This document shows, piece after piece, positions 1 through 9,391 of a DNA stretch of 64,000 bases. Position numbers and translations under genes: made by a program. This DNA is from Halomonas sp. GTDB taxonomy: Bacteria; Pseudomonadota; Gammaproteobacteria; Pseudomonadales; Halomonadaceae. The stretch is from assembly GCF_020832045.1 (NCBI RefSeq), contig NZ_JAFIFK010000047.1, forward strand, positions 95,099 to 159,098, given 5' to 3'. The notes under the pieces were generated by a model. The model was given only the letters and a program-made list of their open reading frames with translations. It did no database searches and had not been told where the DNA came from. Each line of letters opens with the position of its first letter. The first letter of the stretch is position 1.

Positions 1-132
1 GGCTTCAGAGGCACGCTGCGGGTCGTTGGCGAAGTTGCCGCTGCTTTGCTTGCCGCCTTTCTGTCCGGCTTCGGCAGCCTTCTTGGGGTCATTGGCAAAG
101 TTGCCCGGATTCTGGTTTTTTTGCTGTGCCAT
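1..132 (-). CDS. KGG-motif stress-induced protein (partial, runs off the left edge)
   Basis: The 44 visible residues begin MAQQKNQNPGNFANDPKKAA and hold two copies of a G-N-F-A-N-D-P-x-[KR]-A-[AS]-E-A unit, with a GQKGGK between them. This is the repeat of the small hydrophilic 'KGG' general stress proteins (YciG/GsiB type), thought to protect cells under desiccation or osmotic stress. The reading frame is open to the window edge, so the C-terminus is missing. The ATG is preceded by an AGGAGT-like sequence on the minus strand. Family assignment is firm; the exact role is inferred. Confidence 0.85.
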   Translation of the reverse strand, partial: MAQQKNQNPGNFANDPKKAAEAGQKGGKQSSGNFANDPQRASEA

Positions 133-504
133 GTCAGAACTCCTTCATCCGTGTTGCCTGTTAATGAAAACAAGCAGTGTCGTATTTCCATTTACCGGCT
201 TTCCGGCACTTCTGGCGTCTGCCAGCACGTTAACCGTAGGTATGGACAACTCACTCATCAAGCCAAGACGGGTTTACTAATGCTAAGAATGGTTATCGTT
301 CCTCAGGAAAGATATCCCATCCACGATGCAATATAACGGCGCGTAACAACGCTTCGCTTCAACCCTCTGATTCACGTCGGTGCACTTTTGTTTGATGACG
401 TTCTGACAACATATGTCAGCGCTCGACCATCATGAGAGGGGAGGATACTTGCCCATTAGCCGACATGAGGAGAGGATGAAGCAGGTGACAGAAGGAGCCT
501 AGTC
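133..504. other. Gene-free stretch between divergent genes
   Basis: I see no convincing gene in these roughly 370 bases. They separate the KGG protein (minus) from the DUF523/DUF1722 gene (plus) and should hold both promoters. The base composition is somewhat less GC-rich than the genes around it. One perfect inverted repeat, CTGACA-acata-TGTCAG, lies at 403-419 and could be an operator. A GAAGGAG ribosome-binding site at 491-497 serves the downstream gene. Confidence 0.5.
403..419. promoter_or_regulatory. 17-bp palindrome, possible operator
   Basis: CTGACA and TGTCAG arms flank a 5-base spacer, about 90 bases upstream of the DUF523/DUF1722 start. It is the right size for a dimeric regulator and sits in the divergent promoter region. 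There is no regulator gene next door to assign it to. Confidence 0.3.
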
Positions 505-1473
505 TTGGTTGACACCACATCGTCGAAGGCCATTCCGGTGGGTATCAGTGCCTGTCTGATGGGAGAACAGGTGCGCTACAACGGTGGCCATAAGCGCTCT
601 CGTTACTGCCTGGAAGTGTTGCAGGAGTGTTTCGCCTTCGAGCCGTTCTGCCCTGAACTCGAGGCTGGATTGGGTGTGCCGCGCGAACCGATTCGACTGG
701 TTGGCGCTCCTGGCGAAACACCGCGGGTCAAGGGCACCGTAGACCCTGAGCTCGACGTCACTGAGCGCTTGAGAGAGGTTGCTGAAGCGTTCGTGACACG
801 CCACCGCCATCTGCGTGGCTTCATACTGATGAAGGGTTCGCCGAGCTGTGGGCTCGAGCGGGTCAAGGTCTATCACGAGAACGGCATGCCGAGCCATGCC
901 GACTCCGGCCTTTTCGTGCAGGTCCTGCGCGAGCACTTCCCCGAGCTGCCGCTGGAAGAGGAGGCGCGCATGAACGATGCCGTGCTGCGCGAGAATTTCA
1001 TCACGCGTGTGTTCGCCTTCGATGACTGGAAGCGCAACGTCGAAGGCGCCGGCGGGTTTCATGCCTTGATCCAATTCCACAGCCGTCAGAAATACCTGTT
1101 GATGGCCCACCACGTCGAAGCCTACCGTGAACTGGGCCGCTACCTGGGCAGCGACGCCCATGCCTTGCCGCTGGAAGTGGTCAAGACTTCCTACTTGCGG
1201 CGTTTCATGGCCGCGCTGTCGCGTCCGGCCACCCGCAAGACGCACACCAATGCGCTGATGCATGTCATGGGCTATCTGAAGCAGGAGCTGGATAGCGAGG
1301 TCAAGCAGGACCTGCTGCAAGCGATAGAAGAGTACCGCCTGGGGCACGTGCACCTGGCGGTACCATTGAGACTGCTAAACCATTACATGAAGCGCCACGG
1401 CTCGGACTATATCCGCCAGCAGACCTACCTGGACCCGCATCCCTACGAGCTGGGGCTGCGAAACGCTATCTGA
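505..1473 (+). CDS. DUF523 and DUF1722 domain protein (YbgA family)
   Basis: The protein has 322 residues. The N-terminal half is DUF523, with the typical 'GISACLMGEQVRYNGGHKRS' opening, the CPE in 'FCPELEAGLG' and the 'KGSPSCG' motif. The C-terminal half is DUF1722 (YbgA), with 'HKYLLMAH'-like sequence and 'RRFMAALSRPATRKTH'. In many gammaproteobacteria the gene sits next to a photolyase and a MerR regulator; neither is seen here. The conserved cysteines suggest metal or redox chemistry, but no reaction is established. The start is taken as TTG because GAAGGAG lies about 7 bases upstream and no in-frame ATG follows until deep in the domain. Confidence 0.88.
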   Translation: MVDTTSSKAIPVGISACLMGEQVRYNGGHKRSRYCLEVLQECFAFEPFCPELEAGLGVPREPIRLVGAPGETPRVKGTVDPELDVTERLREVAEAFVTRHRHLRGFILMKGSPSCGLERVKVYHENGMPSHADSGLFVQVLREHFPELPLEEEARMNDAVLRENFITRVFAFDDWKRNVEGAGGFHALIQFHSRQKYLLMAHHVEAYRELGRYLGSDAHALPLEVVKTSYLRRFMAALSRPATRKTHTNALMHVMGYLKQELDSEVKQDLLQAIEEYRLGHVHLAVPLRLLNHYMKRHGSDYIRQQTYLDPHPYELGLRNAI

Positions 1474-1487
1474 GCCGACATGTCCGT

Positions 1488-3290
1488 CTAAAGCACGGGG
1501 TGGTGCCGGCCGAACTGAAGCTCCGCCAGGTGGCGGTATAGAGGGCTCTTTTCGAGCAGCTCGGCATGGCGGCCGGCGGCAACGAGCTTCCCTTCATCGA
1601 ACACCAGCAGGCGGTCGGCGGCGGTCACCGTGGCCAGGCGATGGGCGATGACCAGACTGGTACGCCCGGCCATGAGCCGGTCCAGCGCTTGTTGTACCAG
1701 GCGCTCGCTTTCGGCGTCGAGCGCGCTCGTGGCCTCGTCGAGCAGCAGCACGCTCGGGTCCTTGAGCAGCGCACGGGCGATTGCCAGGCGCTGGCGTTGA
1801 CCGCCGGAGAGCTGGACGCCGCCGGGTCCGAGTTCAGTATCGAAGCCGGCGGGCAAGGACTCGACGAAGGCAAGAGCGTTGGCATCCCGGGCGGCAGCGC
1901 GTAGCTCCTCCAGCGTGGCGTCTGGCTTGCCGTAGCGCAGATTGTCCGCCACCGTGCCGGTGAAAAGCACCGGCTCCTGCGACACCAGGCCCATGCCTGC
2001 GCGCAGTGCCTTCGGATCGAACTCACGCAGATCGATGCCGTCCAGGGTGACACGGCCCCGGTCGGGGTCGTGAAAGCGCAGCAGCAGTGTGAACAGCGTG
2101 CTCTTGCCGGCACCTGAAGGGCCCACCAACGCCACACGCTCCCCGGATCGAATCTGCAGATCGAGCGTATCCAGGGCTGGGATCTCGCGCCCCGGATAGG
2201 CGAAGCTGACGCCTTCAAGGCCGATTTCGCCGCGCAGCGGTGAAGGCAGGGGAATAGGCGCTCCCGGCGGGGCAATGGCCGGCTCGGCATCGAGCAGTTC
2301 GAGCAGCCGTTCGGCGGCACCAGCGGCACGCTGCACATCGCCGGCCACTTCGGCCAGCGTCGCTACGGCCCCGGCCGCCAGTACCGCATAAAAGACGAAG
2401 GCGGAAAGCTCGCCGGCACTTATCTCACCGGCCAGAACCGCCTGGCCTCCTTGCCACAGCATAAGGCCCACGGCGGCGAACACCGCCAGCATGGCGATCC
2501 CCGTCAGCCAGGCACGTTGCCGCGTGCGCACCACGGCGGTAGCAAAGGCCTGCTCGGCTCGCTCGCCGTAGTCCCGCCTGTCGAGCGCTTCATGGGAGAA
2601 CGCTTGCACCGTACGAATGCCATCCAGCGCCTCGCTGGCGTAGCGTCCCAGTTCGGCCACCTTGTCCTGGCTGTGGCGGGAAAGACGGCGTACGCGTCTG
2701 CCGAACCAAACGATGGGTAGCAGTGTGGCGGGTATGCCGATCAGTACCAGCGCCGAAAGCCATGGCTGGGTTACCAGCATGAGGGTTACCGTGCCAAGCA
2801 GCATGACGATGTTGCGTAGCGCCAGCGAGATCGAGGAGCCGAACAGCGTCTGCAGCACGCTGGTATCGGCCGTCAGGCGCGAGGCAATTTCGGCAGCGCC
2901 ACGGTCGCGCCGGGTGGCGCTCTCGAAGTAGGCTGGCTCGAGCTCAAGCAGGTGGTCGAATACCTGACGTCTCAAGTCGGCAGCCAGGCGCTCGCCGATC
3001 CAGCTCACCTGGTAATAGCGCAGCGCCGAGGCAGCCGCCAGCACGCTCACCACCGCGAGCATGGCGGCCAAGGTCTGGTTGAGTTGGGTGGCGTCGGCGG
3101 CCAGAAAGCCGCGATCGATCACCACGCGCAACCCCTGGCCCAACAGCAGCACACTGCTGGAGGCCACCAGCAGGGCCAGGGCGGCGATGGCAAGGCGGCC
3201 GCGATAAGGGGCGAGTAGCGCCAGCAGGCGTAACAGTACCCGGGGGTCGGGGCGGGTGGTCATGGTTGAGGCATCACTCAAGGCAGGCAT
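1488..3290 (-). CDS. ABC exporter, fused transmembrane and ATPase domains (MsbA-like, subfamily B)
   Basis: A 600-residue half-transporter. An N-terminal six-helix transmembrane domain (about residues 20-320) is followed by a nucleotide-binding domain with Walker A 'GPSGAGKST', signature 'LSGGQRQRLAIARALL', Walker B 'VLLLDEATSALD' and the H-loop in 'LVIAHRLAT'. It should work as a homodimer exporting a lipid or hydrophobic compound across the inner membrane. It resembles MsbA-type exporters, but no lpxK follows, so it is probably a paralog rather than the lipid A flippase itself. The start is uncertain: neither the ATG at 3290 nor the one at 3263 has a clear ribosome-binding site. Confidence 0.88.
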   Translation of the reverse strand: MPALSDASTMTTRPDPRVLLRLLALLAPYRGRLAIAALALLVASSSVLLLGQGLRVVIDRGFLAADATQLNQTLAAMLAVVSVLAAASALRYYQVSWIGERLAADLRRQVFDHLLELEPAYFESATRRDRGAAEIASRLTADTSVLQTLFGSSISLALRNIVMLLGTVTLMLVTQPWLSALVLIGIPATLLPIVWFGRRVRRLSRHSQDKVAELGRYASEALDGIRTVQAFSHEALDRRDYGERAEQAFATAVVRTRQRAWLTGIAMLAVFAAVGLMLWQGGQAVLAGEISAGELSAFVFYAVLAAGAVATLAEVAGDVQRAAGAAERLLELLDAEPAIAPPGAPIPLPSPLRGEIGLEGVSFAYPGREIPALDTLDLQIRSGERVALVGPSGAGKSTLFTLLLRFHDPDRGRVTLDGIDLREFDPKALRAGMGLVSQEPVLFTGTVADNLRYGKPDATLEELRAAARDANALAFVESLPAGFDTELGPGGVQLSGGQRQRLAIARALLKDPSVLLLDEATSALDAESERLVQQALDRLMAGRTSLVIAHRLATVTAADRLLVFDEGKLVAAGRHAELLEKSPLYRHLAELQFGRHHPVL

Positions 3291-3365
3291 GGGAACACGA
3301 TATCAGCGCTGCGTCATGAGCGCATGAACCAGCCGGGGGCCCCAAGGGCGCGCCCCGGCAATCCA

Positions 3366-5840
3366 TCATGCCAGTAGCCGGCTCCAACTGCCGTATTCAC
3401 CATGGATCGGCCCGCGACGCAGGCTCAGCGCAATCACTGCCACACCGCATACCAGGCTGTTGATCATGGCTGCCGTACCGGCTCCGTAGAGGAACGGGAT
3501 GAGCAGGAGAATGACGGCCAGCGGTATCATCAGCCAGCGCACCGGGCGTGCCGATTCGGCCATGGCGATGACACCCATGGTAATGATCAGCGCCCCGACC
3601 AGATGATCCCAGTTGGCCAGGGTGCCCTCGGCGCCAAAGGTAACTCGGGTAAGCATCAGCCAGGCGCCGATCACAATGCACAACGCCAGGTTCCAGGGCA
3701 GATTGACACCGGTGCCCAGCGCATCGCGGACAATAGTCGTGGGTTTGCGCTGGAAGTTCTCGTCCGGCGACTCGCTGGGGCCTTCGTCGGTGTCGCCGGT
3801 GAAGAAGATCTTGAGCACGGGGGCACCGGCCTTGTGGCGCCGTTTGAGGAATTCGCCGGTGGCGACGAATTCATTGAAGGCATAGGCGATCTGCAGCAGC
3901 ATCGCACCGGCCTGAATCAGGCACAGAGTGCACCAGGTGCCGATCAGGATCGGTTGGATGATGATGAAAGTCACCGATACCACGCCGAGCGGTACGATCA
4001 GGACGCCGAACGAGGCCACCACCCAGGGCATGGTGCGCCAACGATTGGCCGCGCCCATCAAGCCGAGCATGATCTCGAGCATGTAGACCATGCCACCCAG
4101 ACCGGCATCGGGCACCGGCCACGCTTCCGAGGCCTCCGAAGTGATGATGTCCTCGGTGCCGTTGAGGCCTTCCCGCGTGCCGGCGAAGAAGGGGTCCCAT
4201 ACCGCATCGATGTGGCCGAGCTGATAGGCGGCGAGGTAGCGCGAGACGAAGAAGCCGACGAAAGCGAGCGCGATGATCGGCATGCGCTGAAACCAGCTCG
4301 AAGGGTTATTGTTCCAGCCCGGCGGTGTGGTAGGGCCGGTCATTGCCGCTGCAGGCGAGATACCGGGGGCGGGACGCACTACCGCGGCGAAACCAATGGC
4401 CAAGGTGCCGATGAGTGTGCCGTTAAGGTAGGCCGCAGCACTATCGCTCCAGAACACCAGCGGAGCGAACAGCACCCACAGGCCGATCACGGCGCACACC
4501 CAGCGCGCCCAGATGAGCTTCATCGAAAGTGAAAGCGCGCCGAACAGGGCGAGCAAGAGGCCCGAGGCCATATCGCTGTAGGCCAAGGCGCCGTCATAGC
4601 CCAGCGTGGCGGGGGAGACCACCAGCCAGGCGCCGAGCGCTATGTTGAAGAAGTGCGCCCACAGGAAGCGATAGTGTTCACGCTGGGTATGATCCTGATG
4701 GTCTTCCAGCACGCGCTCCGCATTCACCCCCTTCTCTTCGGCTTCCTCGATCCAGTCCGGCGGGGTGATACCGTTGGCCTCGTACCATTCGTGGGGGTCG
4801 CTGAGCAGGTGGTCGACCATGGCTTCCAGGGTATCGAAGAGCTCATGGCGCGGCGCCCAGCCGAGCTGCTCACGAGCACGTCGATTGTCGAGCTCGTAGT
4901 GATCGTCGGCCATGTCGATCATGAAAGGCCGGATGAAGGGCTTTTCACCCTTGTCGAAGTCGTCCGGCACCAGCGGTTCGCTTTTCTCCTCCAGTAGCGC
5001 ACCGGTTTTGGCCAGCGCCTTGGGCATGACCACGGTTTTCCATTTCTTCTTGCCGTGAATCAGTTCGCCCAGGCGGTTCTGCAGCGCTTCATAGCTGACG
5101 GCGTGCTCCTCGCCGATAAGAATTTCATTCTTCTCGGGCAGTTCGCCACGCCGGTCGATGGTGCGACGAAAGGCATCGATCATGTCCTCCTTGTGTACGC
5201 AGGCCTGGCCGGCGTTAGTGTTGCCAGAATAGAAGTGGCTCTTGAAGGTGTGCTCGTAGATGCGCGCAATCTGGTGCGCCAGGGTGGGTACGCTGGTTTT
5301 CTCGTCATACATCCCGGCCAGCCGCAGTAGGGTGTAGGGCATACTGGCATGCTTGCGAATCACCTCTTCGGTACGCGCCTTGGACTTGGGGTAGGCCCAG
5401 GTGGGGCCGATAGGCGTCTGCTCGTCAATCCGATGCCCCGGCACCTGGGGCTCATGCACGAGCATGGTGCTGGAGTAGATGAAGCGCTCTACACTCATCT
5501 CCGCAAGCGCTTCGAGTAGGTTCTGCGTGCCCTGCTCGTTGACCTTTTCATAGAGCGGCGACTCTTCGCCGGTGAAGTCGAAATAGGCGGCAAGATGGAC
5601 GACCGCGGCGATATCGCGCCCGTGCCGTTCGGCGATTTTCTCCATCGTTTGCTTGATGGATTCGGCATCGGTAAGGTCGAACTCGTAGCTCTCGTCGGCC
5701 TCTTCCCCCGCACTCCTGTCCAGCCCGATGATGAAGTAATCCTGCTTGAGGCTCTGGGATAGTGCCGTGCCGACTCCGCCCGATGCCCCCGTGATCACGA
5801 CCAGCGGTTTCTCCTGGTTTGCCACTTCCTTGTCCTGCAT
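3366..5840 (-). CDS. Fusion: NAD-dependent epimerase (SDR) - SPW repeat - VKOR-like membrane protein
   Basis: An 824-residue protein with three parts. Residues 12-370 are an extended SDR/epimerase: GASGGVG at 18-24 for NAD binding, and SST at 123-125 plus Y150-x3-K154 as the catalytic triad. Residues about 390-490 form an SPW-type membrane repeat ('GAWLVVSP', 'GLWVLFAP'). Residues about 515-660 resemble vitamin K epoxide reductase with a C637-T-L-C640 redox pair, but the usual loop cysteines are not present. Another SPW-like four-helix stretch follows at about 710-805. The ATG has GGGAG 8 bases upstream. A sugar- or quinone-linked redox role at the inner membrane is only inference. Confidence 0.85.
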   Translation of the reverse strand: MQDKEVANQEKPLVVITGASGGVGTALSQSLKQDYFIIGLDRSAGEEADESYEFDLTDAESIKQTMEKIAERHGRDIAAVVHLAAYFDFTGEESPLYEKVNEQGTQNLLEALAEMSVERFIYSSTMLVHEPQVPGHRIDEQTPIGPTWAYPKSKARTEEVIRKHASMPYTLLRLAGMYDEKTSVPTLAHQIARIYEHTFKSHFYSGNTNAGQACVHKEDMIDAFRRTIDRRGELPEKNEILIGEEHAVSYEALQNRLGELIHGKKKWKTVVMPKALAKTGALLEEKSEPLVPDDFDKGEKPFIRPFMIDMADDHYELDNRRAREQLGWAPRHELFDTLEAMVDHLLSDPHEWYEANGITPPDWIEEAEEKGVNAERVLEDHQDHTQREHYRFLWAHFFNIALGAWLVVSPATLGYDGALAYSDMASGLLLALFGALSLSMKLIWARWVCAVIGLWVLFAPLVFWSDSAAAYLNGTLIGTLAIGFAAVVRPAPGISPAAAMTGPTTPPGWNNNPSSWFQRMPIIALAFVGFFVSRYLAAYQLGHIDAVWDPFFAGTREGLNGTEDIITSEASEAWPVPDAGLGGMVYMLEIMLGLMGAANRWRTMPWVVASFGVLIVPLGVVSVTFIIIQPILIGTWCTLCLIQAGAMLLQIAYAFNEFVATGEFLKRRHKAGAPVLKIFFTGDTDEGPSESPDENFQRKPTTIVRDALGTGVNLPWNLALCIVIGAWLMLTRVTFGAEGTLANWDHLVGALIITMGVIAMAESARPVRWLMIPLAVILLLIPFLYGAGTAAMINSLVCGVAVIALSLRRGPIHGEYGSWSRLLA

Positions 5841-6021
5841 GACCGGGCTCCCTTGTCACGACTCCATTAAAGCGCTTCGCGCTGCTGCACATTCAAGCTA
5901 GTCCGCTTTTCGGCATCACGGCAACCGCACGGGTTCCTTCCACCATGCACGATTGGCTATGCTGCCAGGGTAGTTTCTTTCGCTTGCAGACCGTCAGTAC
6001 AGGAAAAGGAGTTTCTTGCGC

Positions 6022-6747
6022 ATGAAGAGTGTCGTTGCCATCCGTCACGTCGCCTTCGAGGATCTGGGTATCTTCGAACCGATTCTCGAGGAGTTCGGCT
6101 ATCGGATCCGCTATCTCGACCCAGGCTTGTTGGGGCCGGATGCGCTGGAAGCGCTGGATGACGACAGTCCCGAGCTGATGGTGATACTGGGGGGGCCGAT
6201 CGGGGCCAACGACGATGCGCTCTATCCCTTCCTCGGCGCTGAACTCGATGCCATCCGTCATCGACTCGATTCGGGGCGCCCGCTGCTAGGCATCTGTCTG
6301 GGGGCGCAGCTCATCGCTCGTGCCATGGGAGGGCGGGTCTTTCCCATGCCGGAGAAGGAGATCGGCTTTGACGACGTCTACCTGACTCGTGAAGGGCAGG
6401 AAGGACCGCTGCGGCACATCGGCAATCCCGATCTGGTCCTGCACTGGCACGGCGATATGTTCGAAACACCACCCGGCGCTACGCGGCTGGCATACAGCCA
6501 CCCCTGTTCCCATCAGGCCTTTTCCGTCGGTGCTCGGGTGTTGGGCCTGCAGTTTCACCTCGAGGTGGATTCGGCCCGGATCGAGCCCTGGTTGATCGGC
6601 CATGCTGCCGAGCTTGCCGAGGCAGAGGTCGATCCGGTCGAGCTACGCGAACAGGCGCTGCGCCATGGCGCGGATCTTACCCGCCGCGGCCAACAGGTCT
6701 TTCGTGAATGGCTGACCAATGCCGAGGCCGCTTTCGGTATCGAGTAG
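6022..6747 (+). CDS. Class I glutamine amidotransferase-like protein (GMP-synthase amidotransferase-like)
   Basis: About 241 residues with the class I amidotransferase fold. The nucleophile elbow is 'LGICLGAQLIARAMGG'; the later catalytic His is in 'LGLQFHLEVD', and the acidic partner follows in that block. The oxyanion region 'VILGGPIGAND' is also present. Stand-alone members resemble the GuaA N-terminal domain and usually hydrolyse glutamine or gamma-glutamyl compounds; the acceptor here is unknown. The ATG at 6022 lies 10 bases after AAGGAG; an in-frame TTG at 6016 is only 4 bases away and is less likely. It ends 13 bases before the converging yejK. Confidence 0.87.
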   Translation: MKSVVAIRHVAFEDLGIFEPILEEFGYRIRYLDPGLLGPDALEALDDDSPELMVILGGPIGANDDALYPFLGAELDAIRHRLDSGRPLLGICLGAQLIARAMGGRVFPMPEKEIGFDDVYLTREGQEGPLRHIGNPDLVLHWHGDMFETPPGATRLAYSHPCSHQAFSVGARVLGLQFHLEVDSARIEPWLIGHAAELAEAEVDPVELREQALRHGADLTRRGQQVFREWLTNAEAAFGIE

Positions 6748-6760
6748 CCTGTGGTGAAGG

Positions 6761-7777
6761 TCACTCCTTGCGCTGTTTCAACTGCTCCTTGAGCTGCTTC
6801 GGGACCTGCTTGATGATCAGCCTGTCCTGGCTCTCGTCGTACTCGATGCTCGAACCGAGCAGGTGCGAGTCGAAGCTGATCGAGACGCCACCGGCACGAC
6901 CGGTAAAGCGACGAAACTGCCTGAGCGTGCGTTTGTCCGGCGGAATTTCGGGCGAGAGGCCGTAATCGGCGTTGCGGATGTGGTCGTAAAACGCTTTGGG
7001 CTGCTGCTCATCGAGCAGCTCGGAGAGTTCTTCGAGGGTGATCGGCTCACCGCGGCTGGCCTGTTCGTTGGCGTAGTCGATGAGAACCTCGGTTTTCTCC
7101 CGGCTCTGCTCTTCGCCGACGTCCTCCTGTTCCACGTAGTCGCTGAAGGCCTTGAGCAGCGTACGGGTCTCGCCGGTGGCGTCGATGCCCTCGGCAGCGC
7201 CCAGCAGGGCAGCGAGGTCTTCCGAGAGCTTCCTACCGCCGCGGTCGTGAATCCAGGAGACGTAGTGGCGTGAGGCTTCACCGCTACGCCACTGCGTGAG
7301 GTTGATGCGCAGGCCCAGGCTCATGCGTGCCAGGTTGAGCTGGGCGGCTGGCACTACCTTGAGGGCATTATCGATGCCGAAACCGTCACGCTGATGCAGA
7401 AGAGCGAGCCCCAGGTAGTGAGTCTCCCCCTGGCGGTAGTCGATACACAGCAGGTGGCCGGAAGTTGAGAGGTGGGCATCGACTAGCGTCAGCAACCGCT
7501 CGGCGACGCTCCGGCTGAAGGCAACGAAATCGAGCCGGCCGTCCAGATAATCGGCCAGTCCAGCGGCGAAGGTGGGGGTTGAACCGGTCTCGTCGGCCTC
7601 TTGCGTGAGGAAATGACCCCAAGCCTTGGTCTTGGCATGGTAAGCATCGTTGAAGCCCGACAGCAGCTCTTCCAGCAGTGCCGATGCGCTCAGTTCAGCA
7701 TTTGCCACTCTCAGGCTTGCCGGTTGCTCGCCGTTGGCCTTGTCGATGTCGTGAACGATGCAGTGCTGTATCGGCAT
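6761..7777 (-). CDS. yejK: Nucleoid-associated protein YejK/NdpA
   Basis: 338 residues, close to the usual 335 for the 37-kDa nucleoid-associated protein family. It opens 'MPIQHCIVHDIDK' and keeps the family blocks 'GKHFAKTKAWGHF'-like near residue 50, 'YLGLALLHQRDGFGID', 'RIDLTQWR'-like and 'YVSWIHDRGGRKLSE'. These proteins associate with the nucleoid and have been found to inhibit topoisomerase IV-type activity in relatives. GGAGACGGCC precedes the ATG. It is convergent with the amidotransferase and appears monocistronic. Confidence 0.92.
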   Translation of the reverse strand: MPIQHCIVHDIDKANGEQPASLRVANAELSASALLEELLSGFNDAYHAKTKAWGHFLTQEADETGSTPTFAAGLADYLDGRLDFVAFSRSVAERLLTLVDAHLSTSGHLLCIDYRQGETHYLGLALLHQRDGFGIDNALKVVPAAQLNLARMSLGLRINLTQWRSGEASRHYVSWIHDRGGRKLSEDLAALLGAAEGIDATGETRTLLKAFSDYVEQEDVGEEQSREKTEVLIDYANEQASRGEPITLEELSELLDEQQPKAFYDHIRNADYGLSPEIPPDKRTLRQFRRFTGRAGGVSISFDSHLLGSSIEYDESQDRLIIKQVPKQLKEQLKQRKE

Positions 7778-7917
7778 GGCCGTCTCCGCCTTCAGGGGCG
7801 CTATATCGAGCGCTGGGTGAGCTGTGGCAAGAGGCGAATCATACCGGGGCCGCCGCCGAGTTCAACCCACGCCTGTGTAGGCCCTTGCGACGTTGAGCGG
7901 CGGCCTGATTGCGCCGC

Positions 7918-9144
7918 TCATGCCCTGGCGGTCATGGCGGAGGGAGCCTCTTCTGCGACGACCACACAATTTCGCCCGCGAGACTTGCCGACGTAGAGCG
8001 CCTCGTCGGCCCGCTGGAGAGCCGGTTCGAGCCTCATTTCCCCCGGGGCAACCCGGCTGATGCCCACCGTTACCGAGAGCCGATGGCCAGCAGGGAGCAT
8101 GGGCAGCTGCAGCGAACTCACCTTGTGGCGCAGGCGCTCGGCAATGTCCAGTGCGGTTTCGGGATCGGCCTGAGGGAGGGCGATGACGAACTCCTCGCCG
8201 CCATAGCGTCCGATGAGGTCCGTCTCGCGCAGCACCGAGGCGCAGCAGGAAGCTACGGTCGTCAGTACCAGGTCGCCAACGGCATGACCGTGATGATCGT
8301 TGAGCGTCTTGAACAGGTCAATGTCGACCATGCAGAGGGACAGCGGCGTGAGCTCCCGGTCGGCGCGCAGGACCTCGCGCTCCGCCAGTTCGAAGAAATG
8401 TCGCCTGTTGGCAATGCCGGTCAACGGGTCGGTACTGGCCATGTGACGCAGCTGAGCCTCCAGCAACCGTCGCTCCTCGATCTCGCTTTGCAGCTTGCGA
8501 TTGACATCCCGCTCATCCATCAGCAGGGCGAACTGCTTGCGCTGCAGCCGGTTCAACCGGCTGAAGGTAAGCCAGCCCATCAGGTTGGAGAAAACCAGGA
8601 TGATCAAGGTGCTGGCAAGCATGCCGGGAGGCAGAGACTTCCATAGTAGCGATACCATGACGAAGCCGAACGACAGATAGCCGGTCCAGGTAAGAATCCA
8701 CGGCAATCGGTTGGGTAGCAGCAGGTAGATGGTAAGGCTCGATACCACGATGATGGAAACATGCAAGCCGATACTGCCGGGATGAAAGAAGATCGTTACC
8801 AACAAGCCGGTGATGGTCGTAAAGCACACCAGGTTGAGAGGTAGCGGCTGATGGGCCTGGGCGGGGTGGCGGCCGATGAAGCGTGCCAACGCCAGGCAGC
8901 AGAACGTCACGAAAGTACGAATGGCCGCCAGAATCACGAACTCGCTATCATCGCCAAGCAGAGCGTAGTCCGCAAGGATGAACATCAGGAAAACGGCAGC
9001 GACCATCCACAACACGTAGCGTAATTGCTGTGCGTCCTGTAGCCGCATGGTGCGGCGATAAAGCGCTTCCAGCGCAGCGTCGTCGAATTCGGCGCGCCAA
9101 TTGAGCGAAGCCCCCTCCCTGGCCTCGTTCTTGCCAGCAGCCAT
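7918..9144 (-). CDS. Membrane-bound diguanylate cyclase (GGDEF)
   Basis: 408 residues. The N-terminal half (about residues 40-195) has six predicted membrane segments of hydrophobic residues. A short coiled linker ('MDERDVNRKLQSEIEERRLLEAQ', shown in part) leads into a GGDEF domain with 'ASTDPLTGIANRRHF' and an active 'RYGGEEF' site. An R-E-T-D inhibitory site lies five residues before GGEEF, so product inhibition by c-di-GMP is likely. The start at 9144 has AAGGGA about 7 bases upstream; a longer frame from a TTG at 9228 lacks one. The sensory ligand is unknown. Confidence 0.88.
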   Translation of the reverse strand: MAAGKNEAREGASLNWRAEFDDAALEALYRRTMRLQDAQQLRYVLWMVAAVFLMFILADYALLGDDSEFVILAAIRTFVTFCCLALARFIGRHPAQAHQPLPLNLVCFTTITGLLVTIFFHPGSIGLHVSIIVVSSLTIYLLLPNRLPWILTWTGYLSFGFVMVSLLWKSLPPGMLASTLIILVFSNLMGWLTFSRLNRLQRKQFALLMDERDVNRKLQSEIEERRLLEAQLRHMASTDPLTGIANRRHFFELAEREVLRADRELTPLSLCMVDIDLFKTLNDHHGHAVGDLVLTTVASCCASVLRETDLIGRYGGEEFVIALPQADPETALDIAERLRHKVSSLQLPMLPAGHRLSVTVGISRVAPGEMRLEPALQRADEALYVGKSRGRNCVVVAEEAPSAMTARA

Positions 9145-9310
9145 TGCAGTTCCCTTGTGATGAGTCGCCAGGAGCGGCGGGCGGTGGTTCACCCGTGTTC
9201 TAGGTATTCTCGATTCCTGCTCATCCAATTAGTACGTCGCGTACTCCTTTTGCCGTGCGCGCTGTCGCAAGCGCGCGTGACTTGAAGAATGGTCAAGAAA
9301 GTTGGAAAGT

Positions 9311-9351
9311 GCCAGTCGCAACTGTGCCGTGGCGCTAATACTGCGACTGGC
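9311..9351. terminator. Perfect 10-bp inverted repeat, possible terminator of the ABC permease operon
   Basis: GCCAGTCGCA at 9311-9320 pairs with TGCGACTGGC at 9342-9351. On the minus strand it lies 40-80 bases beyond the permease stop and is followed by a T-rich run (ACTTTCCAACTTTCTT). A second arm pair, GCCCGA (9350-9355) and TCGGGC (9375-9380), shares two bases with it, so the two hairpins would compete. The missing clean T-run makes this only a moderate terminator call. Confidence 0.4.
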
Positions 9352-9391
9352 CCGACTGATACTACTTTTTCATATCGGGCTGAGACCACGC

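Noticed and set aside
3402..4532. Long plus-strand open frame inside the epimerase-VKOR fusion
   Set aside because: Composition is rich in His, Gln and Arg with no fold; it mirrors the real minus-strand gene.
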